Assembly: GCA_947453875.1 (NCBI GenBank) | Contig: CANGIH010000015.1 | Coordinates: 1 to 13,997 of the forward strand | Reading direction: 5' to 3' | Length of the DNA stretch: 13,997 nt | From: Planctomycetaceae bacterium | Lineage (GTDB): Bacteria > Planctomycetota > Planctomycetia > Pirellulales > UBA1268 | Shown here: positions 1 through 7,102 of the stretch, one piece after another | How positions within the stretch are numbered: position 1 is the stretch's first letter | How the letters are laid out: each line of letters starts with the position of its first letter | Notes under the pieces: generated by a model | What the model was told of the DNA's origin: nothing | What the model saw: the letters and a program-made list of their open reading frames with translations, nothing else | Database searches by the model: none | Position numbers and translations under genes: made by a program

Positions 1-1
1 C

Positions 2-46
2 GTCGGGAATCCCGATTCGACGGAGGACGACCCCACCGAGGAATGA
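2..46 (+). CDS. 3' tail of an unidentified rightward gene (partial)
   Basis: The second reading frame is open from the window edge to a TGA at 44-46 and gives an acidic tail, VGNPDSTEDDPTEE. An Asp/Glu-rich C-terminus followed about 60 bases later by a strong terminator hairpin is what the end of a real gene looks like. The fragment is only 14 residues, so no family can be named and chance is possible. Confidence 0.35.
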   Translation, partial: VGNPDSTEDDPTEE

Positions 47-109
47 CCCGGCGGGGCTCGCAGGCTTCTGCTCAAGCGCACCGCAGCCGGGAAGGGGAGC
101 GGGCGATGG

Positions 110-149
110 AAAAGTGATCCGCCACCGGATCGGTCGGGGATCACTTTTT
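110..149. terminator. Bidirectional intrinsic terminator
   Basis: Arms AAAAGTGATCC (110-120) and GGATCACTTTT (138-148) form an 11-bp perfect stem. The loop has its own inner 4-bp stem (ACCG 124-127 with CGGT 131-134). Five T follow on the plus strand (145-149) and four T on the minus strand. It lies between the end of a rightward gene (stop at 44-46) and the end of the leftward dehydrogenase (193), so it can serve both. It also forms the 3' half of a sequence that recurs after the ABC permease gene. Confidence 0.8.
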
Positions 150-192
150 CTCCGCACGATTGTCCCCTGCCATCATCGGTCACCAGGATCGG

Positions 193-1476
193 TCACCAGG
201 CCGCCGTGAGGATCTCCGCGAGCGTGGCCGGGTCGAGCTCGCGGGGATTGCCGCGCATGCTCGATCCCCCCGAGTTCTCCGCCAGCCAGGCGATCCGCTC
301 CCGGCGGAGCCCGAGTTCCGACAGCCGCGTCGGCAGGCCGGCCGCCGCACACACCCCACCGATCCGCGCCTCGAAGCGGGCCGCCGCGGCCCGATCGTCG
401 GCGGGGCCCTCTGGATCGACGGCCCGTTCGAGGAGGGCATAGTCGCGCCAAGCCACCGGCGCATTGGCAGCCAGCGCCACCGGCAGCATGAGCCCGCAAG
501 CCAGGCCGTGCGGCGCCCCACACTCGACCCCGAGGGCCGCAGCCACGCCATGGGCCATGCCCAGTCCGGAGTTGGCAAGCGCCATCCCCGAAAGGAGCGC
601 CCCGTGGGCCATCGCCCCCCGGGCCTCCGCATCGGCAGGATCGACGAGCAGCCGGGGGAGTGCGAGCACGACGCGTGGAAGCGCCTCGAGGACGAGCGCC
701 CGCGGCAGGGGGCGACGGACACGGCAGAGAAACGACTCGATCAGTTGCGTGATGCAGTCGAGCCCGGATGCTGCGATCGTGGCCCGGTCGCAACCGGCGG
801 TGAGATCGGGATCGACCACCACCGCACGCGGCATCATGAGAGGGCTGCGGAGGCTCTTCTTGAATCCGCGTCGTGGACAGGAGATGACGGCGTTGCGGGT
901 CGCTTCGGCGCCGGTGCCGGCGGTCGTCGGCAGGGCCACCACCGGAAGCGGCGGCCGCGTGATCGCGATCCCCCGTCCCACACCCTCGAGGCGGTCGACA
1001 ATTCCCACGTCGTAGTCGTGGGGGGAAAGTCCCGGCGGGAGATTCGTCGAAAGCGTGGCGACGGCCTTGGCCAGATCGATCGCCGCCCCGCCCCCCACCG
1101 CCACCACGACAACCCCATCCCGAGCGCCGGCGGGCAATCCCGCCAGCGCCGCGGCGACATCATCAACGGTCGGCTCGCCCGACGACACCACAGCCAGATC
1201 GACACCGAGACCGGCACTCCGCAGGCTCTGCTCGATCCGCTCGCGCCTCTCCGTGGCCAGAAGGCTCCGTCGCCCCCCCACCAGCCAGGCCCGGTTGCCG
1301 AGCGCAGCGGCGATCTGGCCCACCTCGTCAAGCCGCCCGGCGCCGAAGCGGATCGTGGGGGGGGCGAGAAAATCCCACGGCCCCGGGTCGATGCCGCCTG
1401 CGGCGACCGGCCCTCCCTCCAGGAGGCTTCCTGGAGTCCTCTCCGCTTGGACTACACTGGTCGTGTTGCGATCCAT
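193..1476 (-). CDS. Iron-containing alcohol dehydrogenase family protein (variant metal site)
   Basis: A 427-residue group III (iron-type) alcohol dehydrogenase / dehydroquinate-synthase-like fold, expected to be a cytosolic NAD(P)-dependent oxidoreductase. The nucleotide-binding GGGAAIDLAK is at about 128-137, the PTTAGTGAEAT loop at 183-193, and the C-terminal helical domain carries MAHG and APHG. Family members bind the metal with one Asp and three His. Here Asp240, His309 and His323 are in place with the usual 14-residue spacing between the last two, but the fourth position (Asp+4) is Gln244, in DCITQLIES. The family core begins near residue 38 (APPTIRFGAG), leaving a loose N-terminal extension; ATG 1476 is the only start I can support, with a GGAGGG stretch about 12 bases upstream. 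It is divergent from aroA (62-base gap). The substrate cannot be predicted. Confidence 0.9.
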   Translation of the reverse strand: MDRNTTSVVQAERTPGSLLEGGPVAAGGIDPGPWDFLAPPTIRFGAGRLDEVGQIAAALGNRAWLVGGRRSLLATERRERIEQSLRSAGLGVDLAVVSSGEPTVDDVAAALAGLPAGARDGVVVVAVGGGAAIDLAKAVATLSTNLPPGLSPHDYDVGIVDRLEGVGRGIAITRPPLPVVALPTTAGTGAEATRNAVISCPRRGFKKSLRSPLMMPRAVVVDPDLTAGCDRATIAASGLDCITQLIESFLCRVRRPLPRALVLEALPRVVLALPRLLVDPADAEARGAMAHGALLSGMALANSGLGMAHGVAAALGVECGAPHGLACGLMLPVALAANAPVAWRDYALLERAVDPEGPADDRAAAARFEARIGGVCAAAGLPTRLSELGLRRERIAWLAENSGGSSMRGNPRELDPATLAEILTAAW

Positions 1477-1538
1477 CGGCCTGCCGCTCCCTCCATACCG
1501 AAACCTGCTGCTTCCCGCCCGAGGATACCCCGACGAGG

Positions 1539-2888
1539 ATGACGATCGAAGGCTTGGAAATTCCCCTGTGCCGAGCTCCTGTCAGGGGCTCGATCCGCCC
1601 CCCCGGCTCGAAGAGCATCACCAATCGGGCCCTGGTCTGTGCGGCGCTGGCCCGCGGGACGACGACACTCACCGGCGCGCTCGACAGCCAGGATACCCGG
1701 GTGATGGTCGACGGCCTCGCGACCCTCGGGATCGGCGTCGAGCCTGACTGGAAGGGAGCCACGATCGTCGTCCGCGGCGCCGGAGGGAGCATTCCCTCGT
1801 CGCAGGCGACGCTCGATTGTGCCGCCAGCGGCACCACGATCCGCTTCCTGGCCGCCGTCTGCTCGCTCGGGGATGGCGCGTACCGCCTCGACGGCACCCC
1901 CCGGATGCGGAAACGACCGATCGGCGACCTCCTCGAGGCCCTTCGCGCACTCGGTGTCGAGGCGAGCGCGGAGAGCCCCGGCGGGTGTCCTCCGGTGGCG
2001 ATTCGCAGCGGTGGCATGCCGGGCGGGGCGACCACCGTCCGCGGGGGCACGTCGAGCCAGTTTGCCAGTGCGCTGGCGATGGTCGCCCCCTGCACGCCGC
2101 TGGGAATGGCGATCGACTTTGAGGGCCGGCTCGTGTCGCTCCCCTACCTGGAAATGACGCGGCGGGTGATGGCGGATTTCGGCGCCGCCTGCAACGTCGA
2201 CGGCCCGGCACGCTGGTCGATCCCCGCCGGCCACTACATCGGCCGCGACTACGCGATCGAACCCGACGCCTCGGCCGCGAGTTACTTCCTCGCCGCAGCG
2301 GCGATCACCGGGGGCTCCGTGCGGGTCGATGGGCTGTCACGACGAAGCATGCAGGGGGATGTCGACTTCGCCCTGGCACTGGAAGCGATGGGATGCGGGG
2401 TCCACTGGCACGAGGATCCGCACACTCCTGCCGCCGATTCGGTGACCGTCTCGGGGCGGGCCTCCCGCGGCATCGACATCGACATGAACGCCATCAGCGA
2501 CACCGTCCCGACGCTCGGCGTGGTGGCGCTGTTTGCCGACGGCCCGACGACCATCCGCAACGTCGCGCACATCCGAGACAAGGAGACCGATCGGATCGGC
2601 GACCTAGGCCGGGAGCTCTCCCGGCTCGGCGCCCGAATCGAGGAACGCGCCGACGGCCTGACGATTCACCCTGCTCCACTCTCCGCCGCCGCACTGGCAA
2701 CCTACGACGACCATCGGATGGCGATGAGCCTGGCACTCGCCGGACTGCGTGTCCCGGGCGTGCGGATTCTCGATCCACGCTGCACCGGCAAGACGTTCCC
2801 CGGATACTGGCAGAGCCTCGCTGGAATCGTCCCCTTCTCGCCAGACTCTCTCGACGCCGCCAGTTGGCCCGCCGAGTTCCGCCCCTGA
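1539..2888 (+). CDS. aroA: 3-phosphoshikimate 1-carboxyvinyltransferase (EPSP synthase)
   Basis: A cytosolic enzyme that transfers the enolpyruvyl group of PEP to shikimate 3-phosphate in the sixth shikimate-pathway step. At 449 residues it is of normal length. Visible family motifs: PGSKSITNR (22-30, catalytic-site Lys25), SGTTIR (97-102), GTPRMRKRPIG (119-129), LPYLEMT (201-207), EPDASAASYFLAAAA (241-255), the catalytic Asp321 in MNAISDTVPTLG, RDKETDRI (346-353), YDDHRMAMS (389-397) and CTGKTFPGYW (415-424). One oddity is Ala96 where PEP-site motifs of this family usually have Asn (NAGT/NSGT). The start is ATG 1539; the GAGG directly before it is too close for an ideal ribosome site, and a second GAGG lies 11 bases further upstream. 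The gene appears monocistronic, with a convergent neighbour 19 bases downstream. Confidence 0.95.
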   Translation: MTIEGLEIPLCRAPVRGSIRPPGSKSITNRALVCAALARGTTTLTGALDSQDTRVMVDGLATLGIGVEPDWKGATIVVRGAGGSIPSSQATLDCAASGTTIRFLAAVCSLGDGAYRLDGTPRMRKRPIGDLLEALRALGVEASAESPGGCPPVAIRSGGMPGGATTVRGGTSSQFASALAMVAPCTPLGMAIDFEGRLVSLPYLEMTRRVMADFGAACNVDGPARWSIPAGHYIGRDYAIEPDASAASYFLAAAAITGGSVRVDGLSRRSMQGDVDFALALEAMGCGVHWHEDPHTPAADSVTVSGRASRGIDIDMNAISDTVPTLGVVALFADGPTTIRNVAHIRDKETDRIGDLGRELSRLGARIEERADGLTIHPAPLSAAALATYDDHRMAMSLALAGLRVPGVRILDPRCTGKTFPGYWQSLAGIVPFSPDSLDAASWPAEFRP

Positions 2889-2907
2889 TCCAGACGCGGG
2901 TGGAGGG

Positions 2908-3165
2908 TCAGTCGTGGCTCGTCTGGCCGCAGCATTCGGCCGATCGGGCGAGCATCACCGAGGCCCGCGCGAGCAGCTCCTCGACCTTCGCGGCGATCGG
3001 CGGCGCCGATTCAGCCGCAGGCATCTGCGTCATCGACTCGTCGCGGGACGTGAAGCCACCGCCGCAGTGCTGGCAATAGACCGTCTTCCCGAGGAGGGTG
3101 ACTCGGATCCGCAGCGACCGGCCACAGACCGGGCAAGGCTGGTAGAAGTAGACCGGATTCTCCAC
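2908..3165 (-). CDS. Small zinc-ribbon protein
   Basis: An 85-residue protein starting at GTG 3165. The frame is open further upstream, but GTG is chosen because AGGAGGAGGT sits at 3171-3180, five bases before it, and because the protein-like sequence (ENPVYFYQPCPVCG) begins exactly there. The N-terminal half is a zinc ribbon with CPVC (Cys11, Cys14) and CQHC (Cys31, Cys34) separated by 16 residues rich in basic and aliphatic residues. The C-terminal half contains a predicted helix (IAAKVEELLARASVMLARSAECC). The function is unknown; ribbons of this kind occur in many small planctomycete proteins as structural or nucleic-acid-binding modules. It is convergent with aroA (19 bases between the stops). 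Confidence 0.75.
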   Translation of the reverse strand: MENPVYFYQPCPVCGRSLRIRVTLLGKTVYCQHCGGGFTSRDESMTQMPAAESAPPIAAKVEELLARASVMLARSAECCGQTSHD

Positions 3166-3170
3166 GGCAA

Positions 3171-3180
3171 ACCTCCTCCT
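3171..3180 (-). promoter_or_regulatory. Shine-Dalgarno site that fixes a GTG start
   Basis: On the minus strand the sequence reads AGGAGGAGGT, the closest match to an anti-16S tail in the window, with five bases before GTG 3165. It favours an 85-residue zinc-ribbon protein over the 134-residue reading from an upstream ATG. Confidence 0.7.
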
Positions 3181-3271
3181 CGCTGGCTGGATCGGACCTG
3201 CTCCTTGCGCCGCCTGCGCGACGCCCAGGCTGGTCGTCACCACTGGAAACGTTCCCTCTACCCCGGCGGGC

Positions 3272-3300
3272 ATTCTAGCCCGTCCTCCTCCGGGCACCAA
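3272..3300 (-). promoter_or_regulatory. Candidate sigma70-type promoter for the zinc-ribbon gene
   Basis: On the minus strand, TTGGTG (3300-3295) and TAGAAT (3277-3272) are separated by exactly 17 bases. The -10 matches TATAAT at five of six positions; the -35 matches only the TTG core. Transcription would start near 3265 and leave a leader of about 100 bases. A near-palindrome, GGAAACGTTCCC (3245-3256, one mismatched pair), lies just downstream of the expected start and could be an operator. No experimental support. Confidence 0.4.
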
Positions 3301-3338
3301 AGGCAAAACCATCCCCGAGTCGGCCGGAAACGCCGGGC

Positions 3339-3355
3339 CGGGGCGGCGAGCCCCG
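3339..3355. repeat. Inverted repeat upstream of the ABC operon
   Basis: CGGGGC (3339-3344) and GCCCCG (3350-3355) enclose a five-base loop. It lies in the 253-base divergent region between the zinc-ribbon gene and the three-gene ABC unit. There is no adjacent T run, so it is not a convincing terminator; it may be a leader hairpin or chance in GC-rich DNA. Confidence 0.3.
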
Positions 3356-3418
3356 TGGGGAACGAATCGGCTACATTCATGGGAGCCTGAATTCCATGAT
3401 CACGCCGAGCGCCGGCCG

Positions 3419-4345
3419 ATGAACCGTCCTTGGTATGCCCTTCTGGTGGTGCTGTTCTGGCTCGTGACGACCGGCTGGCTGTTCGTCGCGAAGATCCTCC
3501 CGACGCTCATCCCGGGCGCCCCCCCCGGCTATCAGGCCCTCTACACGGCCGACGGCCGACTTGTGCCGGTGGCCTGGACGGTGATCCTCGACGACGAGCC
3601 GATCGGCTGGTCGATAAGCCAGTCTCAGCGACTTGCCGAGGGAGGAATGCGAGTCGAGAGTCTCCTTCACTTCGACCGGCTGCCACTCGGCGAACTGCTC
3701 CCCGCGTGGACGCGGCTGCTCGTCCGGCAGACGATCCCGGAGTCGACCGTGCTGGCGATCGAAGGGGTGGGGCGGATGGAGATCGATGGCGATGGGAAGC
3801 TCACGGCATTCACCTCCTCGATCGACCTTCCGGGAAGCGACGACCACATCCTCCTCACCGGCACGGTGGACAACGGCAACGTGACCATCGTCATCCGCTC
3901 CGGTGAGATGCGTTTCGAGACGAAGCGATTCCTCCCCGAATCGATGACCCTCGGCGACGAACTGGCCCCCCAGGCGACGCTCCCCGGCCTGATACCGGGG
4001 AGGCGTTGGACCGTGCCGGTCTACAGTCCCCTCCGCCCAGCCCAGTCGCCCATCGAGATCCTGCATGCCGAGGTTGGCGGGAGCGAGACCATCGTCTGGG
4101 AGGATCGCCTGGTGACCGTCGATGCCGTCACCTACCGCGACGACCCCTCCTCCCACCGCGAGCCGCGGGCACGACTCCTGGTCGACCGGGCGGGCCGCGT
4201 GCTCCGCCAGGAGGCTACAACGATGGGGCGCCGGCTGGCCTTCGTTCGGCGTTCCGACGAGGACGCCGAGCAACTCGCGGGAAGGCTCGCCGAGCGGGCG
4301 GCCGCCGCCGAGCAGCCTTCGGTGGATTTGGGGGAAGAACGATGA
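3419..4345 (+). CDS. Membrane-anchored extracytoplasmic protein, ABC-exporter partner
   Basis: A 308-residue protein of unknown family. Residues 1-5 (MNRPW) are followed by one strong hydrophobic segment at about 6-28 (YALLVVLFWLVTTGWLFVAKILP). There is no lipobox or obvious cleavage site, so it is probably an N-in signal anchor. The remainder looks like a soluble beta-rich domain with many alternating hydrophobic strands (LHFDRLPLGELLP, VLAIEGVGRMEI, HILLTGTVDNGNVTIVI), then a charged tail rich in Arg, Ala and Glu. The start is ATG 3419, because it places the anchor immediately at the N-terminus; no good ribosome site is visible. Its TGA overlaps the ATG of the ATPase gene (ATGA at 4342-4345), so it is translationally coupled to the transporter and likely works with it. 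The specific role is unknown. Confidence 0.8.
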   Translation: MNRPWYALLVVLFWLVTTGWLFVAKILPTLIPGAPPGYQALYTADGRLVPVAWTVILDDEPIGWSISQSQRLAEGGMRVESLLHFDRLPLGELLPAWTRLLVRQTIPESTVLAIEGVGRMEIDGDGKLTAFTSSIDLPGSDDHILLTGTVDNGNVTIVIRSGEMRFETKRFLPESMTLGDELAPQATLPGLIPGRRWTVPVYSPLRPAQSPIEILHAEVGGSETIVWEDRLVTVDAVTYRDDPSSHREPRARLLVDRAGRVLRQEATTMGRRLAFVRRSDEDAEQLAGRLAERAAAAEQPSVDLGEER

Positions 4346-5106
4346 TCGAGTTTTCCGGAGTCTGTCGCACCTACGGAACGAAGGTCGCCGTTTCCGACCT
4401 CGACCTGACGATCCCCCGGGGGGAATTGTTCGCGCTGCTCGGTCCCAACGGTGCCGGCAAGACGACAACGATCAAGATGCTCGTTGGCCTGCTGCGGCCG
4501 TCGCGCGGCCATGTCCGCGTCGCCGGCCACGACCTCGTCCTCGATCCCCGGGGAGCGCACCTCCATCTCGGCTACGTCCCCGACGAGCCCTGTCTCTACG
4601 ACAAGCTCACCGGCCGGGAATTCCTCTGGTTCATCGCCGACATGTTCGGAATGCCCCGCGATCTCGCCGGGGGGCGAATCGCCGCCGAGATCGAGCATTT
4701 CGAGCTCGGGGAATTCGCCGATGATCTCGCCGAGAGCTATTCGCTCGGCATGCGTCAGCGACTCGTCTTCGCCTCGTCGCTGCTCCACGATCCCGAGACC
4801 CTCGTCCTCGACGAGCCGATGGTGGGCCTCGATCCGAGGAGCGTGAGGATCGTCAAGGACCTCCTCCGCGCGCGGACGAGCGCGGGGATGACCGTCTTCA
4901 TGTCGACCCACACCCTCGCCATGGCGGAAGAGATGGCCGACCGGGTGGGGATCATGGTGCGGGGGAGGCTGGTTTTCCTCGGGACTGTCGCCGAACTTCG
5001 GGAACGGGGCGCGGCGCGGCCCGACTCGGCCGGGACAGGCCGGGAGAGCCTGGAGCAGCTCTACCTCGACCTCACCTCGACGGCCGGAGGGGAGTCCCCG
5101 CGATGA
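4342..5106 (+). CDS. ABC transporter ATP-binding protein (ABC-2 exporter type)
   Basis: A 254-residue cytoplasmic ATPase that powers the permease encoded next to it. Walker A GPNGAGKT is at 34-41, the Q-loop region reads GYVPDEPCLYDKLT (77-90) with acidic residues in place of the usual Gln, the signature YSLGMRQR is at 133-140, Walker B LVLDEP at 154-159, the D-loop GLDPR at 162-166, and the switch His is His190 (STHT). This pattern is typical of single-domain ATPases paired with ABC-2 permeases. The frame is open far upstream, but ATG 4342 gives the standard N-terminus (MIEFSGVCRTYG) and forms an ATGA overlap with the preceding gene. Its stop overlaps the next start in the same way (5103-5106). 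The substrate is unknown. Confidence 0.93.
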   Translation: MIEFSGVCRTYGTKVAVSDLDLTIPRGELFALLGPNGAGKTTTIKMLVGLLRPSRGHVRVAGHDLVLDPRGAHLHLGYVPDEPCLYDKLTGREFLWFIADMFGMPRDLAGGRIAAEIEHFELGEFADDLAESYSLGMRQRLVFASSLLHDPETLVLDEPMVGLDPRSVRIVKDLLRARTSAGMTVFMSTHTLAMAEEMADRVGIMVRGRLVFLGTVAELRERGAARPDSAGTGRESLEQLYLDLTSTAGGESPR

Positions 5107-6851
5107 CGACCGTCGGCCGCCGCGATTCCTGCCGGCCGATCACGGCCGACGAGGAATCGCGGCTCTTTCTCCGCCTCCGCCTGCAGCTCGCCCGGGCAAC
5201 ACTCCGCTCGATGCTCGAGGAGGCTCGCCTGCGTCTCTCGCTCGTGATCCTCCTGAGCGCCCTGTTCTGGGGATCCCTCTACGGGCTTTTCCACGAGGCC
5301 TTCGCCTTCGTCGACTCGCTCCATGCCGAGGTCGTCCCCCTCCTCTTCAACGCCTTCTTCTCGTCGCTGATGCTGATGCTCGTCTTTTCCACCGGCATTC
5401 TCCTCTACAGCGGTCTCTACACGACCCCGGAGGCGAAGCTCCTGCTGACGCTGCCGGCGGCGTCGGCGACGATCTTTAGCCACAAGTTCCAGGAGGCGTT
5501 CTGGTTCTCGAGCTGGGGTTTCGTCCTCCTCGGCAGCCCGATGCTCGTTGCCTACGGGGTGATCCGCCACGCCCCGCCGCACTACTTCGCCCTGCTGCTC
5601 CCGTTCATGGTGTCGTTTGTCGCCATCCCGGCCACGCTCGGCGGCATCCTCTGCATGGTGCTCGTGGCATTCATGCCCCGGCTGCGCGTCCACGCGCTCT
5701 CGATCGCGGTGGGATGTGCGCTCGTGGCCATCGGCGGGCTCGCCTGGTCGGTCGTCTCCTCCGTCCGCGCCGAGACGATGTCGGCGGAATGGTTCGAGCA
5801 GGCGTTCTCCCGGCTGGGCATCACCGAACAGCGGCTCCTTCCGAGCTGGTGGCTGTCGAGCGGCCTGATCGAGGCGGCGACGCGCACCAACGATGAGCAC
5901 CTGTGGCCGCACCTCGGGGAATCGCTCCGGTTTCTCGCCGTCCTCATCGCCAACGCTCTGATGCTGCAACTCGCTGCAGGATGGGTGGCCTCCCGCCTCC
6001 ACCGGCTCGGCGCCAGCCAACTCGTCGGTGAATTGCCCGCCCGCCGGCAACGACGGATGAGTTGGTTTGACGAGCTGCTCTCACAGGCGGGCACCACACG
6101 CGGGCGACCGCTGCGGCTCCTGATCGTGAAGGATCTGCGCATCTTCCGCCGGGACATCGCCCAGTGGTCACAGTTCCTCATCTTCTTCGGGCTCCTCGGC
6201 CTCTACTTCTGGAATGTCCGCGTCTTCGACTACCAGCACTCCTACGCGGCGATGATCGGCTTCCTCAACCTCGCCGTGGTCGGCCTGATCCTCTCCACCT
6301 TCACCACCCGGTTCGTATTTCCGATGATCAGCCTCGAAGGACGGCGGTTCTGGATTCTCGGCCTCCTTCCCGTCCATCGCGATCAGATCGTCTGGTCGAA
6401 ATTCCTCTTCTCCTTTCTCGGAGGCCTCGGCCCCTGCTGTCTGCTCGTCGGCCTGAGCGACGTGATGCTCGGTCTCGATCCCTGGCTGATCGCCATCCAC
6501 GAGGCCTGCTGCGTGTCGCTGTGCGCCGGTCTGTCTGGCATCGCCGTGGGGTTGGGGGCGACGATGCCCGACCTGCGGGAGAGTTCTCCGTCGAAGATCG
6601 CCTCGGGGTTCGGCGGGACAGTGAGCCTCGTGATCAGTTCTCTGTTCATCATCGCCGTCGTCCTTGTGACGGCGGTCCCCACGCACGCCTTTCTGGCGAT
6701 CGAGAGTGGTTCGGCCCTGTCGTCGCTGGCCTGGGCCGGCAGTCCCCGGGCCGTCGCCGGTGGATTGGGGATCGCCCTGGGCCTGGGCCTCGCCGCCACC
6801 GCCCTGCCGCTGGCCCTGGGATTGCAGGCCTTCCGCCGGCTGGAGCCCTGA
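5103..6851 (+). CDS. Double-length ABC-2 type permease (putative exporter)
   Basis: A 582-residue polytopic membrane protein, about twice the usual ABC-2 permease length. Hydrophobic segments suggest about 12 helices: roughly 45-65, 80-104, 133-153, 160-190, 197-219 and 275-296, then, after a cytoplasmic linker rich in Arg (297-350), 357-371, 382-402, 431-455, 465-485, 504-525 and 551-575. Each half carries a similar amphipathic stretch, PEAKLLLTLPAASATIFSHKF (109-129) and LEGRRFWILGLLPVHRDQIV continuing to WSKF (411-434), with shared E-[AG]-[KR], LP and KF positions. This points to an internal duplication, so one polypeptide could replace a permease dimer. It begins in an ATGA overlap with the ATPase gene. 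The transported substrate is unknown. Confidence 0.85.
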   Translation: MTTVGRRDSCRPITADEESRLFLRLRLQLARATLRSMLEEARLRLSLVILLSALFWGSLYGLFHEAFAFVDSLHAEVVPLLFNAFFSSLMLMLVFSTGILLYSGLYTTPEAKLLLTLPAASATIFSHKFQEAFWFSSWGFVLLGSPMLVAYGVIRHAPPHYFALLLPFMVSFVAIPATLGGILCMVLVAFMPRLRVHALSIAVGCALVAIGGLAWSVVSSVRAETMSAEWFEQAFSRLGITEQRLLPSWWLSSGLIEAATRTNDEHLWPHLGESLRFLAVLIANALMLQLAAGWVASRLHRLGASQLVGELPARRQRRMSWFDELLSQAGTTRGRPLRLLIVKDLRIFRRDIAQWSQFLIFFGLLGLYFWNVRVFDYQHSYAAMIGFLNLAVVGLILSTFTTRFVFPMISLEGRRFWILGLLPVHRDQIVWSKFLFSFLGGLGPCCLLVGLSDVMLGLDPWLIAIHEACCVSLCAGLSGIAVGLGATMPDLRESSPSKIASGFGGTVSLVISSLFIIAVVLVTAVPTHAFLAIESGSALSSLAWAGSPRAVAGGLGIALGLGLAATALPLALGLQAFRRLEP

Positions 6852-6860
6852 ACCGGCCCA

Positions 6861-6922
6861 GAGGGAGAGCGGGCGGTGGAAACAGTGCCCCGCTGCCGGC
6901 AAGGGGAGGGATGACTTTTTTG
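6861..6922 (+). terminator. Terminator-like element after the ABC operon
   Basis: Starting ten bases after the permease stop, CCCC/GGGG arms enclose the palindrome TGCCGGCA. Outside these, AAACAGT (6880-6886) can pair with ACTTTT with one bulge, and a run of six T ends the element (6916-6921). It is weaker than the hairpin at 110-149 but has the same layout and shares its upstream half almost base for base, so it is likely the operon's terminator. Confidence 0.5.
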
Positions 6923-6931
6923 AGGGAAGTT

Positions 6932-6973
6932 AGCCTCCGGCCGGGCCTGCGGTTCTCCTCTGGACAGGAGGCT
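6932..6973 (+). repeat. Inverted repeat in the mqn leader
   Basis: AGCCTCC (6932-6938) and GGAGGCT (6967-6973) are perfect complements 28 bases apart; between them CTCCT and AGGAG could form a competing stem. It lies in the gap between the ABC unit and mqnA. Confidence 0.3.
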
Positions 6974-7040
6974 CCCGGAGCGGTTTCCTGAGGCTGGTTT
7001 TCCCCCCACGCCTGCGACGATCCGCCGGCGCCCTGGAGCG

Positions 7041-7102
7041 GGGCATGCGTCCCATGCCCTGATCGAGACATGGTCGATCACGTCGCCGCTAGAGACCATG
7101 TC
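7041..7102 (+). promoter_or_regulatory. Overlapping inverted repeats around the mqnA start codon
   Basis: Three perfect pairs lie in 62 bases. GGGCATG (7041-7047) pairs with CATGCCC (7053-7059). TGATCGA (7060-7066) pairs with TCGATCA (7074-7080), placing the start codon ATG 7070-7072 inside a seven-base loop. GACATGGTC (7067-7075) pairs with GACCATGTC (7094-7102), which would instead bury the start codon in a stem. The second and third are mutually exclusive. They could control translation as RNA or be a DNA-binding site; neither is proven. Confidence 0.4.

Noticed and set aside
193..1476. The dehydrogenase as 3-dehydroquinate synthase (aroB), given the same superfamily and the neighbouring aroA.
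   Set aside because: Its motifs (GGGAAIDLAK, PTTAGTGAEAT, HG-x12-HG) are those of iron-type alcohol dehydrogenases, not the dehydroquinate synthase set.
160..1542. A 460-residue rightward open frame across the dehydrogenase gene.
   Set aside because: It is antisense to a clearly recognisable enzyme, rich in Arg, Pro, Gly and His, and shows no motif; such frames are expected opposite GC-rich genes.
3372..3377. TACATT as a -10 element for the ABC operon.
   Set aside because: No acceptable -35 at the right distance.
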